Shown here one piece after another: positions 36,801 to 63,106 of a stretch of DNA of 64,000 bases. The notes beneath the pieces were generated by a model. That model saw only the letters and a program-made list of their open reading frames with translations. It was not told where the DNA came from and searched no databases. How positions within the stretch are numbered: position 1 is the first letter of the stretch; each line of letters begins with the position of its first letter. Made by a program: the position numbers and the translations under genes. The stretch spans positions 14,721,950 to 14,785,949 of the forward strand of contig NC_058502.1 in assembly GCF_020382885.2 (NCBI RefSeq). The letters are read 5' to 3'. Origin of the DNA: Scatophagus argus. Its lineage: Eukaryota; Chordata; Actinopteri; Scatophagidae.

Positions 36801-39800
36801 ATTCTCAGCATTCTACCATTACCATTCAACCATCTTCCTTTAGTATTGACATGAAGCTCAAACTTAATTATAGTCTTTCATCGTACTACATACCTGAGTT
36901 AAACATGGTGAAGGTCTGACCATACAAAACTGACTTATCATACAGCATCTAAAGTGTGCAGATAGTTGTCTTTCCTTGAGGTCAAAAGAATATAAAACAT
37001 TTTCTGACAGTCGTCCTAAGCACACAATTCAAAGTCCAAAATCCATTCATAATCTTATGTAATGTAATTATGTTATATATTATGAAACCATTAAACTTTC
37101 CAGAACATGTAACACAGCATAACATTTGGTTGCTAGAGAAGTTCTGACGCATAAAAAATGGCTGGTCCTGTGCTGGCTGACTGTAAATGAGGCATTTGAA
37201 CCCTTCTTTCCCATGAAAGTTCTGCACTGCCCCATGACACGTGTATATCCCCAGGCAGAGAATGCCAGAGGATGTCGGGAGGCTTACTCCACATGTGACC
37301 AGCCTTCCTCTCATGCTCTCTTTCTCTCTCCCACAGCTCCCACCACCTGCCCTTCTCTGGAAGCCCCTGCTCATGGAACCAAGTTTGGCTCAAAGTACTT
37401 TGTTGGACATGAGGTTCACTTCACTTGTTTTCAGGGCTACCATCTTGTCGGTTCTGCCACTCGTGTCTGCCAGGACAACAGTACCTGGACTGGCATCAGT
37501 GCCATTTGTAAAGGTGAGCCTCATTGGGAGTTTGTTGAGCAAGATACAGCCATTCCAGGCCTTTGACCATGTGTGAGACCAATGTTACATATGATTTGGG
37601 AAAGCAGCCTCACTACAGCTACAGTATTTTTTTCAACACACTATTACAAGCTTATCACCACTATGACTTTCTCCACATTCAAACAGGCATCCACTGCCAT
37701 CTATGTATGACTTGGTGGAATGTTTTTGGGCCCGGACTGCTTTGTCTGTGTATTATTCAGCAAAAAGCTTGACACCCTGGCTCAGCAGAGTCTGAATGCC
37801 ATACTGAAAGAGACAGCAGCCCTCAAGGACAAACTGGGCTCCTCACACACACACACACACACAGATAACAGGCAAAGAAAAGAGTCATTCTTTAGAGTGG
37901 CTGGAGCTCCTCAGTATACTGAATGAAACCCTCGTTAAAGTGGCATTAAATGTCTCTGAACACAGAAAAACACCTGTACTGCATTCCAGTGTGGGGTGCC
38001 AGGTTTCTGCTCCTGATGAACAGCAGTGGTTGGGCTACTGTAGGACCCCCGCTCATGTTTCCCTGGTTCTTTGACAGTGGTCCCACTGGACAGGGTTAGG
38101 TCCAGACATTATACCCACACCATGGTCTGATAGCACAGAAGTATGCTAAGCATGCTATTGATAGCCCCTTCAGCCTGCACTGGTGGCTCTCCCCCAGAAA
38201 TTCCAAGTGGTACACTCAGTTGAACATGTGCATACGTTTATTGACATTCATGGTTAAAACAACATGAGAGAGCTTGACTCTGCACAGTATTATACTTGTT
38301 CATGTTTTTCAGGCCAGTGTAAGAGGTCTAAATTTAGTCATGCTTTAAAGGCAGTATTGAGTGTGAAAACTTTCAAGTTAAGAAGAGTTTAAAAATATCT
38401 AGCAGAGTGAAGTGGGCCTTTTCATGTTATGGCTCTGTAGTGGCCCCTGAGGAGGACGAATAAACATTAAAGGGATTGGTTGTCATCCAGTCTACTGTGG
38501 CCTCAGCGCTGGAGCTCAAAGAGCAGAGGCTGCTTCATGATTTGAGCATCCGTGCAACCCTCAGAGCTGACTGCAGTAACAAAGACCATCAGAAGCAATG
38601 TACTATTTGTACACTTGTGTCCTAACTTTGACAGAGATAATACATTTTAGAGCTGATCAGCAATCAGTGTCCTCCACCTTTAGTTGTTCTCTACAGTTTG
38701 CAGTTTGTAGTGTTTCTTTAGACTTTAATAATCTCCAATAAATTTCATCAAGATAACTGCTACTTCTCCACAAATAGAAGAAATTAAAGGGCATCGCTTA
38801 ACAGCTGACTTAACATACCCATAATGACAGTACCAGTTTCTCATTCCTAAGTATCAGATATCAAACTGGGTGGACACTTATTGCTGCTCTATGGATGGAT
38901 GGTAAACAGGCATACAGAGGCATACCTTTTTTCATACTCTTTCAAAAGTGTTTCAAACAGGACCAGTCTTACCATTGCTTCCCCTTATGCTGGTTCATGA
39001 ATAGGGCTGCAGATGATTTCGTCCACCCACAGACCAGATCTTTAGTGTTTTTGAGTCGGTGTTGAATTGTTCTTGTTGTGTCTGATTCTAAACCTTGCAT
39101 CAAACATCTAGTTTAGATATACTTCATAGAGCCACATATAGACAAGAACCATTAACCTGCGGCAAAGATTATATAAGGAATTTTGAAAGCATCAAAACTG
39201 ACAATAGGTTTATTTTTCATCTCAGAAATATGTAACTCAGAGGAGTGTGGTTGTGACTGGGCAAAATTACAGTTCTCTCTTTAATCTGTATGCATGGGTA
39301 TGATGAACAAGTGGGAACATGGGGTTCAGACTGAAAATTACTGGAAGCTGCTAAAAACGTTGCAAGCCATTCCACAAGTTTGATCATTCAGTTCTACACC
39401 CACAGATATAAGTGAGTGTGCCAGTAATCCCTGTCAAAATGGAGGTACCTGTGTGGAAGGCGTTAACCAGTACAAATGCACTTGCCCCCAGAACTGGAGT
39501 GGCTCTCACTGCCAGCACCAAACCCAGACAGGTCAGTAACCACAAGATTCACCTCTGACACTCAACTGCGTTCTGTTTTTATTTGTGTGCCTGAGATCTA
39601 CTATTGTGCGTGCTTACTATGTTCAGCATACATAGGTCTCTAACTTTTTGGATTTGCTCCCCTGATGTAGCACCACCTGAATGGAGTGTTATGAATGATC
39701 CAGCATTCAGCCGGAGACCTCGCTGTGCCCAAGTGAACCATGCCCAACACTGTAGCTGTGACGCAGGCTTTCACATGAGTGGCACCTCTGACAACAGTAT

Positions 39801-42800
39801 TTGTCAGGGTGAGATGTAATTCTGATTTGATTTCATTGAACCATATGGGAAAATTCTCATCTTGCTGCTCCTCCTCACAGAGAAGCAAGGTTAGCTGCTC
39901 AACAACATCTCAGCAGGGCAAAAGGGAGATGTTATAGGGGCTTATAAGGGCTCAACAGATCCCTAGTTGCCTGAATCTTTTACTCCTTTACTGATTAATG
40001 TGGCAACAAATGAGAGTAATCTGTGGAGCCAGTCTGCGACAAACAAAATAATCCTATCGAGAGATTACAAGCGGATTAGAATCCATTTAGGTCATGGTTC
40101 AGTTGCTTTTAAGATATAGTTGGTTGAGTAACATTTCGAAATAGGAGTTTTCATGCAGTTGCTCCCAATGTGCTAATGTTCAGATGATAAAGTGCAAAAC
40201 TAAGGGACTGAAAAACTGACAACAACCTGAGAGATAGAAACAGAATACCTTTATTACTCGAGCGTGTTGCAAAATGAACAAGAGTGTGTATGAGGTATAT
40301 TATTACTTATATTTCAAACATGTCCTCACATAATATACCTCACATATGCTGGTCATGTGATGTATGTTCAAGGCAGACATGTACGTGCGTGTCTTTTTGT
40401 GTTTCTTGACAGATGTAAATGAGTGTGAAGTCTATCGGCTGGACCAAGGAGGGAAGCTGTGCGTCCATGAGTGTGTGAATGTGCCAGGCTCGTACCATTG
40501 CTCTTGCCCCAGCGGCTACAAGTTGCTCCCAGATAGGCGGAGCTGTGAGGGTGAGTGACAACAGAGAGCAGAGGACAAAGGCTCATTCACAGGGCCCTGG
40601 CTGCAGATCTGGCTGGGTATGTGGCTCCAGAGGGGTATACCTGTGATGCAAAAATAAACAAGGAAACTATGACATCCAAGTATCCATGGATCAGACTCCT
40701 GTGGCAGATTTGTTGAAATTGTATGTTGTGTGTGTGGCAACCTGCAACTTTTATCTTTTTTCTTTTTATCTTTTATCTCTTATCTATGCCTGCTTGGCTG
40801 CTCAGTGCCAGAATGGTTAGGGCAAATAACACACCTACACACCTTATAAGAAATACAGATTTGTCAGTTTGACTCCTTACTGTTCGGCAGTGTAACATGG
40901 AGCAGTTCATAGGCAGTCTACTAGTTCATCAATGACTATAAAACTCTTCCACCGTTTTGGATTTTTTTTCATAAACACATTTTTTTGCTTCCTTTGGCAC
41001 ATATTTAGTTCACTAAGTTTGATACATGTATATTTAGATGACCCTGAACAAAATCCATTCGTTAGGACTAATGATCGTTTTAAAAAAAACAAACAAACAA
41101 ACAAAAATAAACAAGACTTTGAAAACATCACCATGGACTGCGGGAACTTGTGATGGACAATTTTAACTATTCCTTCACATTTTACAGACTGAACATATAA
41201 ACTAGTAATGAAAGTAGACGTATGGCGTAACAAAACAAAGTCATCTGCATACAGTAGATATACCCCCCCCCCCCGTGCCCTCTGTCAGTTGCACACAGTC
41301 TCCATAGGGATGTCCCCAGTCTGGGTCTGTAATTAGGCCCTCTGTGGTTGGCTGGCCTGGCTGCTCCCCCTCTTCAGCAGCTGGCACTTGTGGCAAAGCC
41401 CAAGCTTGACCGAATGCAACATCCTGGAAACTCTCTGCTCTGTCCACTTCCTGGGTGCTGGATTTTCAATGTTAAAGACTTCAAATTACTATTCATAGGA
41501 GCTTATTATTCAGTCACATCACACACAATTATTTTTTCTTCAGAATGCTTTTTATTAGATGACTGATTTCAATCGATGTAAAGTTTCCTGTTGAAGCTTC
41601 TTTGAAGCTTTTTTCTACCTATTAAATATTAACAATTTTTACGCTAGAAGTGAAAAACTTTGACCGCTCTTTAGACCATTCGCTTTGTGTTCCAAAGCCT
41701 TTTGGATTTGGTTGATCTGTGTGATATTAAAACAACAAAGCATTTCTTCTTTCAGTCTTTTCAGGCAACTCAATTCAACTTTTGACTGTATCAAAGTTAA
41801 CTTTTAGCATTTCTAGCAATGTGTTTCAACTCTTGCCTCTTTATGTAATGGTTTTAAATTTCCGCATCATTGTTTATCAACAATGCAGTGCAAGGCGTTT
41901 TAGCTCTAAGATTTTTAATGCAATTCATTTCACATTTCTGCATTTCCACTGATTCTTTGAAATTTACTGTAGCACTCAGTTTTCACTCTGAATGTCTTAG
42001 TTCCTGCAGATGTGTCTGTAAGCCCATTTTCATTTGCACCCCTAAAGTGATGATGCTTGCCAGTGGAATGAATGATCTCAACCTCTCGCAGCAGAAGGGA
42101 TCTTTAGGACATGAGGCGTTTGTGGGAGACTAAACTGAAAAACCAAATAAACAATCAGAGCACAGCACCCCCTGCTCAGACTGCAGTAACCAGGAAGCAG
42201 AGAGTCAGTCTGGCAAGGCTTTCTTCCCGCTCTTCATTCTTACATACCTCCGCTGTTTTGTCTTCCAGATGTGGACGAGTGTTTAAGCCAGCAGCACAAC
42301 TGTAGCCACGGGACAACTTGTATCAACACAGGCGGAGGCTTTCAGTGTGTCAACCCAGAGTGCCCCCGTTCTCATGGCCACATCAGCTACGTCAAGACAT
42401 CCCCCTTGTAAGTGGATACACCCTGACGTGGCTCATCTTTGTTGTTTGCTTTGTTGGTAACAAACAAAATAAACCAGGATCACTGCATTTCAGCAGGAAA
42501 TTGTGATCAACTTTAACATTTTGGAAGTGCAATGGCAAGAAAACATAAATTAAAATGATGATTGCTAATGACTACTAAACTTCAAGAGAAATTCAGGTTT
42601 CATAAAACTTTGGACTTGTTTTGGTGGTTTTGACTAACAGTGCTAGTGGTGGAAAAAAACTCACCATGGTAATCTGGCAATACACCAATATCACTAACAA
42701 GCAGGTTTACCAGACTTCGAAAGCTGCAGATGAAACTGTTATCAACGAGAGATTATTCCAAACATTTTTTAGTGGACTTACTTTAAGTTTTACCTTTATA

Positions 42801-43708
42801 TACTTTTATATACTCCTTGTAAATGTTTAAAACCTGTCTGATTGTCTGACTGGTCTGGATTCTGTTTCACCTTAGACTTTGTTGTAGTGATGCCCCCATG
42901 TGCCCAGATCTCACTATAATCGGTACAATAATATCATAACCAATAGAAGTGATGACAGTAAAAATAAGCGTTGGGCTTTAAAGTGTATCACAGTGAAGCA
43001 AATCATTCCTGCATGATCATCAGAACTTTTATAGATTACATTTTTTTCTTTAAACCCATGTAGAACATCTGTGTCCTGGCCAACATTTTGATTTCCATCT
43101 CTGTATGCATCAGCAAGCAGCTTTAGTATATTCTTTTGCTATTAATATTTTAGGGAATTTCATTGGGACAAATGTCATGTTTGTGAAAAATCAAGTAAGA
43201 TGAAAAAAAGTTCACATCTTACTGTGATCCAAGACCTCATATGTACTGTGTGTATGTGTGTCACTTCTCTCTGTCACGGGGATACACATGTGCCACTTTA
43301 ACACCCTTAATATTTGCTGCATTTCTGTCCTGCAGTCAGTGCGAGAGAAACCCCTGCCCCATGGACAGCCGGTCCTGCCACCTGGCCCCTAAGACCGTGT
43401 CCTTCCACTACCTGTCTCTGCCCTCCAACCCTCAGACTCCTGCCACTCTCTTCCGCATGGCAACCGCCTCCGCCCCAGGGCGCACCGGGCCAGACAGCCT
43501 GCGCTTTGGCATAGTGGGTGGAAACTCCCAAGGCATCTTTGTCATGCAGCGCTCAGACAGACAGACTGGTGAACTGATACTGGTCCAGTCGCTGCGTGGG
43601 CCGCAGGAGATCAGCGTCGATGTGGACATGTCCGAGTACAGCGACCGCACCTTTCAGGCCAAGCACGTGGCCAGGGTCCACATTCTGGTTTCACCTTATA
43701 ACTTCTGA
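33850..43708 (+). CDS. fbln7: Fibulin-7, 443 aa, complete
   Basis: Secreted matrix glycoprotein of the fibulin family, an adhesion protein known from tooth and placenta (family knowledge). Eight exons: 33850-33927, 35173-35335, 37337-37513, 39406-39531, 39671-39808, 40413-40550, 42269-42407, 43336-43708. Exons 3 to 6 are symmetric phase 1-1 modules. Order: signal peptide (residues 1-24, [15 protein letters not shown]); helical segment with [13 protein letters not shown] (27-75); Sushi/CCP domain (83-139); EGF ([16 protein letters not shown]); a partial EGF-like module (182-227, [17 protein letters not shown]); two calcium-binding EGFs starting DVNEC and DVDEC; and the fibulin C-terminal module (320-443) ending HILVSPYNF. 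Human FBLN7 has 439 residues with the same order. The ATG is the only one before the signal peptide. It runs convergent to tmem87b and divergent from zc3h6. Confidence 0.97.
37844..37863. repeat. (CA)10 microsatellite
   Basis: Uninterrupted CA dinucleotide run in the fbln7 intron after the Sushi exon. Confidence 0.9.
41263..41274. repeat. C12 homopolymer
   Basis: Twelve consecutive C residues in an fbln7 intron; the length is likely unreliable in any assembly. Confidence 0.8.
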
Positions 43709-44536
43709 GCTTGCAAAGGATGAAGGCTAGAGGCAAAGCTGAAGAGGAACAACAAAGAGTGTGTAATGGCGCACTGAGTTTGCTGATAGTGTATCTTCAA
43801 CCCTTATCAGAAATGCATTTGTCTTAGTAATTGAGGCCAGCATTTGTTCAGTGACCAAATTACCAAAACAGAGCGACAAGCCAATATTTAACATTTATAT
43901 TAAAAATAACAGTATAGGCCTATGGCAAAACACATCATAGATCTCATACTGACACTTCAACAATGTCAATATGAGCTTTGATGATGTTTGACTGAGTGTG
44001 TTTGAATGCATGAAAATTTGCTAAACAAAAGCATAATGAGTGGCTTGAGAATGGATGGAATGGATTCTTGCTATTGTTACATTGCTGTCGCTTTGTGTTT
44101 GTATTACTAGGTTCGACATAGATCATGTATGTGTAGCTCAGGGTCAGGCCCCGGGGCTGATGCACTGCCCTTGCTTTATTGATGATGAGTCCTTAGAAGA
44201 CATTAGTGCTCCTGTGGCTCTAATTTATTGGAAGTATTGTTGCTGTTTTTTACATTGTAACATATCGTATGCCACGTTTATCTTCCATCATATACTGTAT
44301 ATTTGTTTTTTGTACTAGCTTGCCTTGTTTAAGGCTCCATTCATTATACTAAGGGAGTTTTTTTAAACAGTAGATGCAGTGCTGTACTGTACTGTGGGCA
44401 TATTTTCTCTATTACTCATATTCTGTATGTTACCCAGAAATAGTCTCAATATATCCAACAGCAAAAATGATTTGACCAGCTTGCCAATGCACTACACAAT
44501 TTATCTGGAATTTTAATTGCTACGTAGCATAACTGA

Positions 44537-44542
44537 AATAAA
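44537..44542 (+). terminator. fbln7: Candidate polyadenylation signal of fbln7
   Basis: AATAAA 0.83 kb after the fbln7 stop, at the end of an AT-rich non-coding stretch (43709-44536) that fits a 3' UTR. Confidence 0.45.
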
Positions 44543-46744
44543 GTCAGTCCAACATTTCAGCATTTGTCAGAACTACCTCGCTTGATGCTGAACAGTGTGC
44601 TATTAAATGTCCTTGTGGCAGCGCTTGTTTTCATTCTACATCCACTATGAGTGAATTTTCATAAGCAAAATTCAAACCAACGCATAGCTGATAAATTAAT
44701 TCTGGATGGCCTCGAAAAGTTATCTGACTGAATGGACGAAAAGTTAGAAAGAAAGAATGTGTTTTGTAATATAGCCCCTGGGGCGGCGCTTCACAGACAA
44801 TGCAAGTCAAAGCATTTCCCACATGTCTCAGAAACAAGAGGACTTTCAAAGTGTTTCTGTTTTACTTTAATCCAAGAAACAGCAACTGTCACATTTAAAA
44901 AAAAAAAACATTTCTCAGTGTGTCTATTTGTTAGAGAAAAAGAGACTAATGCCCACCACATGTGTTCTCTTAACTCCCTTCATGTCTCCATCCAGGGGTT
45001 TACATTGCAATAAAAGGGCCAAAATGAGCTGCATACTTCCCAGAGGAGTGGATGGTGAGAATCAAAACACATGTCCTGATGGCACACACCTCTCTGAAAA
45101 TGACAACATACCTTAATGGCATACGTAATTTCCCTCTCTAACCAATCCAGGAGCACTCACATTGCAGCCTTTGGTCCAGTTTGAGGTTCACATTTCATCC
45201 ATTCTGAGGGGGAAGGATACCGCCAGAAACAATTGGCTGAGCTACATAGCACAAGCCATTAGCTGCAGAGTAATAATAACAATATGCAATATGGGTATTG
45301 AGGCAAAGCCAACACAGAGTGTGGTTTGAACTCCTTTACTGTCAGAGTCACTCCTTTAATGTTAGTGCACCATCCACAGGGGTGGTAAGGACAAACACAG
45401 CAGATTTGGCAAAGCTTTTTAGTGTGTTTTTGAAACTTTAAGTAAAACTGTCTTGGATGTTGCTGAGGAAATATCTGCCACTTGTGTTCCTCTTTACCAA
45501 TTCAAGTTCACTATGCCTTGTTAATTATCAGGGCTGCTGCTGCTGCAAGTGAGGAAGGCTCAGAAATCATGACATAATGCATACTAAAAATGAACAGTGG
45601 TTACATATAAGGCATCAGTAACACTGACTAGAGAACACCAAACACAATGTTATGAGTGTTTACTAATCTGGTATGTAACTGCAGAACTGTAGTGTGTATT
45701 GGTCATTTTGTCCACCTGTTGTACTTGGATTATAAAGCTCCTGGTCACATGCTACCTCTAAAAAGCACACACCTTCATCATCATAAATTCTTGAAATTCC
45801 AGCACATACAGTATCCTTCTAAAACATCTATTAACTTTGCTCTTTCTAGCACAGAAACATAATTCATTTTGAAGTGAAACAGCAGAAACACTAAATATCT
45901 GTGGATCTCCATCAAGACAGAGAAGAGGCGCGAGTATTGATGGTGGATAAGTGCAGCATGAAAGGTACTGCGAAGGAATTTTGCTCTACTTTTTTTATTA
46001 TCCAGGAGGAGGGCGGAGAGATCGCCTAGGGATCATCTTTCATTGTGGGATAAATGTTCCAGAAATATTTGTGAGTATAGGAAAGCAGACTGAAGGTCCC
46101 TTTGCTTTTGGAGGTGGCCTATAATCCACCATTACAGACCATACGACATAACAACACATTTGTGTTTGATACAAACATCAAACTGTTTGATGTCGTCCTT
46201 TTATCAGCTCAGAACATATTCATGATGGCTAGGCAAGAAAACAGCCATAACAAAATAATAAATTCAGGCTGTTCAGATGTAAAACTGAAATCATGATGGA
46301 TGGAGATTAAGCTTTAAGTTAATATTTGGTCTATTAAACCCAAATATTGTAACCAAGGCATCAGTACATCAAGTCCGGCTTTTTTTAATGAAACGTAAAA
46401 ACTATGTTAAACTCATGTGTTGCAGGCCCTACACCTAGCATAAAAGTGTAACTTTAATTTCTTAAATTAACCAGTCCATCTCTATAAAACAACTGGTTGT
46501 GGATTTGATGTTGTTTCAACCCTCTTAGTCACAAGCCTATTAAAGGATAATGGCTCAAGAGAAAACTCTGGGCTTCATTCAAGTTTGCCCTTCAGTATTT
46601 CAATCAGTTTCATGATCATTCATCATAATTTTCCCTTCAGTGGCCAATTCATCCAAAATTTGTTCTGGTATTTGAAAAACAGCTTTAAAAAGAAACATTC
46701 TTTAACTAATGCAGCAAAATCACAACCATAGTTAAATAAGTATT
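44543..46744. other. Spacer between the convergent fbln7 and tmem87b
   Basis: About 2.2 kb of AT-rich sequence. I see no exon, RNA gene or identifiable transposon in it; the short open frames lack domains. Confidence 0.4.
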
Positions 46745-46750
46745 TTTATT
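46745..46750 (-). terminator. tmem87b: Candidate polyadenylation signal of tmem87b
   Basis: TTTATT on the + strand (AATAAA on the - strand), about 1.4 kb beyond the tmem87b stop codon. The intervening sequence has no coding signal and fits a 3' UTR. Confidence 0.4.
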
Positions 46751-48143
46751 TCCAAATTAATACTGAAACACAGACCAGGAAGCAAACATTCTCCTGCACT
46801 CGATCCATTTTTAATCTGAGTGTGCACACTTCCTGAGAAGGAAGACAGAATAAAACTGCTGGTATGAAAATTTCAAGCCCAGTTCTTAATGACACCCATA
46901 CAAAAAAAAGATAAGTCATACTATCCAGACACCTCTCCACCTGTAAGATTATGAAATAACAGGAATCACTCAAAATCCATCTGTACAAATAATCAAGGTC
47001 CATTGCAGGTGTCTGCACTTTTATATAACAGAACAACAGTTTGCCAAAATAAGCACAATTATTCCAGGTTTCCAAGCCAAACAGAAAGGAACGGTGACAT
47101 TTTAAACCAGTGACGAGCTTGTGCTTGTGCTAACCCCACAACCAAGGTATCATGTTACGGAACGGCCTGGACAAACAAGATTACACATCCTGCTGCTACG
47201 CTCACTCAAGACAACACATGAAAGCAACAGTGTGTCTTAAGAAACAGTGTCTTTTAAGAAATAATAATAACAGAAATGAAACATATTAAGACTTATCTGA
47301 AAGAACATGTTATTAAGGTGTCTGTGAGTCCTACCCAATGAGTTCATCAGCAAAGAAGGCAAACAGTGCAAAGAAATAAGAACGAGTCACTATGCGGTTT
47401 GCCTAACACATTGTGAAGTTGTTCAGGGTTCGATGCTTTACAAAAATGGAAGCACATGTTGTAAACACACTTAAGAGTAAACATGGGTGCACACACTTCA
47501 ACAACTTGTAAGTACACTTGAAACACAAATAAATAACGGACTTCATATCAACATACATACAGCAAATTGCGCCTCGTTTCAGAAGACACAACAGATTCAA
47601 AACATGACAGCAAACCCCAATTCTACACTACTGAACCCAGTTACATTGAAATTCAATTTGTAAAACTCACTTGTGCCCGGTCCCCTCATGCTCATTCACA
47701 CACCAATACCAAGGATGCCAGAACATTTCCATCTGAGATATACACATATGTTCCTGCATGAGGCCAACGACACTTAATTATCTGATAAAATAGATTTACA
47801 TCAATATAACAGAAATAAATACAGCACTTAATATAAAATGAAACATTCTCTTTGGAAAGAAAGGCTCAGAAGGGAAATAGTGAACCAGTTGGTCAGTGAA
47901 AAGACAGTTTTCCTGTGGCAGAGTCCTTTGCTCTCGAGCAGATGAGGAAATAAGCAGAGGCTCCCCGAAATCATGGTCTGCTCCACCTTGCTAAGTAGCA
48001 ACCATACAGGAAGATCCCCTGAAAAACTAAATGGCACTCTAACACCACCCGAATGGAAGTCCTTGACAGAACCCTGCTGCAGAGCCACGGATATCTGCTA
48101 TGTCCTCCCCTCCTTGTCAGCAAATAGCTGGAAACGTTTTGCC

Positions 48144-56196
<8,053 letters not shown>

Positions 56197-57219
56197 GTTA
56201 GTTGTGGATTTGAACACTCCCTCTGCAGGAAGCGCCGGGAACGCAACAGTCGGAGCAGGAAGGTGATGTTACATGCCTAGCACCTGTCCTAGCGTGGACT
56301 TTGACAGTTTTTTTTAAATCAAAACAACAATCTTATGCGGACATGCCAAACAGATTCTTATAGTTACTATCAGCCATTGTATCGCCACACTGACTAAACC
56401 CTATTTAAAAGGCTAAACCCTATTTAAAAGCCTTTAAAAGCCTAGCTGCTCCTTATCAGCTGAACTTCAAACCTGCTGTGACCTTGAAACTGAATTCCTT
56501 GAAGATTGCACATTAACACAGTTTTAATACAATGGCGTTTTTGGTTTGAAATACGCTTTTGACTATGCAAAATACTAATGTATAGTATATAATGTCTAGT
56601 AATATACAGACATCTGTATGTGACTAACGGGCACATAAAGTACATTACATGTTTGTGCATATATAGATTCACTGTATAGTTATTCTCAATAGTGATGTGC
56701 CATTTGCAATTAGAATGTACCACCTTAATGCAGTAATACAAGACAGTCTAAATATCTAGTATAGTATAGTATCTCCACTCTCTTTATGCTATTATCAGTA
56801 ACTAACCCTGAATATATTTAGAGTATGGTCCTAGTTTTTAGATCACTCTCTCTTCTGAATTTGACAACTATAACTATGGGTTACTTTGCAGATTTAGATT
56901 TCAGGTAAAAACACAAGAAGAGAAGCTTCTTATAAAAGTAGAATACATTGTTAAAGGTTAAACCACCTTTTTCACTTGTAACCTGAACCATGTTTCACAT
57001 CTCTATGAATTGTTAACAGTTACACCAAAGAGATTTTCTCCTACTTCTGATATGGTTTCATTTCAATAACTGTGTAAGATCAAAAGAGATCAATTTGTCC
57101 AATATTTCACAAAAGACTGAAGATTAGAGAAAAAAATGTGTATCAAACCTTTGGAAGGTTTGGAGCCACTGAACTAAACTGCCTGTACTGTAAGTTAAAA
57201 CTTACTTCAGCTCAACTAG

Positions 57220-57350
57220 CCTCAACGGTAAAATGCTGCTTTGCACACTAATGCATCAGTTTTAACAATCTATGACTATATCATCAGGAAGCATTTATTC
57301 CTGCAGAATGAGTACTTTAATACTTTAAACACATACTTACCTACTTTACT
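57220..57350 (+). repeat. Left half of a teleost family A repeat
   Basis: Starts near 'ggtaaaatgctgctttgc' and '...taatgcatcag...', runs to 'gcagaatgagtactttaata', then is cut off by LINE sequence. The right half resumes at 58074. It is the same family as 3830-4048. Confidence 0.55.
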
Positions 57351-58073
57351 TCATCAACTACCTCACCAACAGGCCACAGTATGTGTGTCTGAGGTGGTGG
57401 TCTGCAGCACGGGGGCCTCCACAGGAAACAGTGCTCTCACCCGTCCTCTTCACCTATTACACTTCAGACTTCACCTACAACACCAGCAGATGTCACCTCC
57501 AGAAGTTCTCTGATGACTCAGTCATTGTTGGCTGTGTGTCATGAGACAGAGTACAGATCAGTCATCGTGGACTTTGTGGACTGGTGTGAGCGCAACCACC
57601 TGTGCTTAAACGCCAGTAAAACAAAGGGGATGGTGATTGACTTCCGGAGAAGGACGCTACCACAAAGCTCTGTCCTGGGCTGCCCACTGGACTCTGTGGA
57701 GGAGGTGGGTGAAAGGAGGACATCAGCTTGGCTGCATAATGGACAAGACCTCTCACCCTCTGCATCAGACAGTGGAGGCTCTGAGCAGCTCCTTCAGCGG
57801 CAGACTGCTACACCCACAGTGTAGGAAGGAGCTCTACCACAGGTCCTTCAGTCCCACTGCTGTTAGACTGAACAACTCAACAGTCTAGTCCACATTTCCT
57901 CCCTTATGCAGACTTGTATATAGTTGTATATTGTATTGTGTTTACTTGAAAGCTGTTAATTGATTAACTCTTTCTATTTTTTGAAACTGTTTTGCACACC
58001 TTTTGCACTCTTTTCTGTTCCTGTGAGTTGTCGTGACAAGTGAATTTCCCCACTGTGGGATCAATCTTATCTT
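57351..58073 (+). mobile_element. Truncated L2/CR1-like non-LTR retrotransposon (LINE) relic
   Basis: Reading across frameshifts, reverse-transcriptase blocks are visible: YLTNRPQYV, then LSPVLFTYYTSDF, HLQKFSDDSVIVG (the catalytic ADD-like motif as SDD), then FVDWCERNHLCLN and MVIDFRRR. The frame then jumps to C-terminal blocks (HPLHQTVE, LYHRSFSPTAVRLNN), so the middle of the RT region has been deleted. The 3' end has the family-typical 'gaatttccccactgtgggat' near 58045. 5'-truncated, internally deleted and stop-riddled, so inactive. Confidence 0.88.
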
Positions 58074-58178
58074 AAGTAAGATTTTGGATGCAAAACTTTA
58101 TCTTTTGAGTACGTGTTTCTGCACTGTGGTTACCTTTTCTCAAATAATTGCTCTGAATATTTCTTCCACTAAAATAAA
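58074..58178 (+). repeat. Right half of the teleost family A repeat
   Basis: 'taagtaagattttggatgc', '...gcactgtggttacc...' and 'tgaatatttcttccact' parallel the block order in the uninterrupted copy at 3830-4048. It continues the half that ends at 57350. Confidence 0.55.
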
Positions 58179-58739
58179 CAATAAACTTAGCTCACTTTTT
58201 AGAATAAGATGTGTCAATGCTGAAAGACTGCTCGTGACTCTATTTACTCTTACATAAAATACTCTTGATTAAAATGATACTTTTACATCATTGTACCTGC
58301 TGCTTTTTTACTTTTACATGGTTGTAAGAACACTCATCGGTGTGAGAGAATCTGTGACTCTTGGAAAAATCCAATTTTAATGACATCTTAAGGAAATCTA
58401 TGAATCATGTATTCTTACATCTAAGATCACTTTATAAATGTTATGTACATTTCCGTATTTACATTGCAACACAAAATTCAATACAGTAAACAATTTCACA
58501 GCTCAGTGTATTTTAAGCTTATGGAACATGTGCATGAACATGTTTGAGGCTGACACATAGACAACATCCCTTACACTGACTTGTAGGCTGGCCATGTAAA
58601 GCATGAACTGCTTATATAAAGAATGCTAGTGAAAGTCCACTTTAGGAAATGTCAAGGTGCTCCCAGTGCAATGAGGCATAATGTTTAGTACAGATGAACC
58701 ACATTTATATTAAAGTCTGTATCTGCTGGGTACCAATCT

Positions 58740-63106
<4,367 letters not shown>

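Larger units (their letters stand above)
56197..58739. other. Spacer: tmem87b promoter side, nested repeats, mertk 3' UTR
   Basis: 56197-56270 is mildly GC-rich and is the presumed tmem87b promoter and 5' UTR. 56300-57215 shows nothing identifiable. 57220-58178 is a repeat carrying a LINE (separate entries). 58180-58739 fits the mertk 3' UTR; ATTAAA on the - strand at 58376-58381 is a candidate poly(A) signal, and no AATAAA was seen. Confidence 0.4.

Noticed and set aside
43307-43650. Open frames overlapping the last fbln7 exon in other frames and on the other strand
   Set aside because: GC-rich coding exon; the fibulin frame is clearly the real one.
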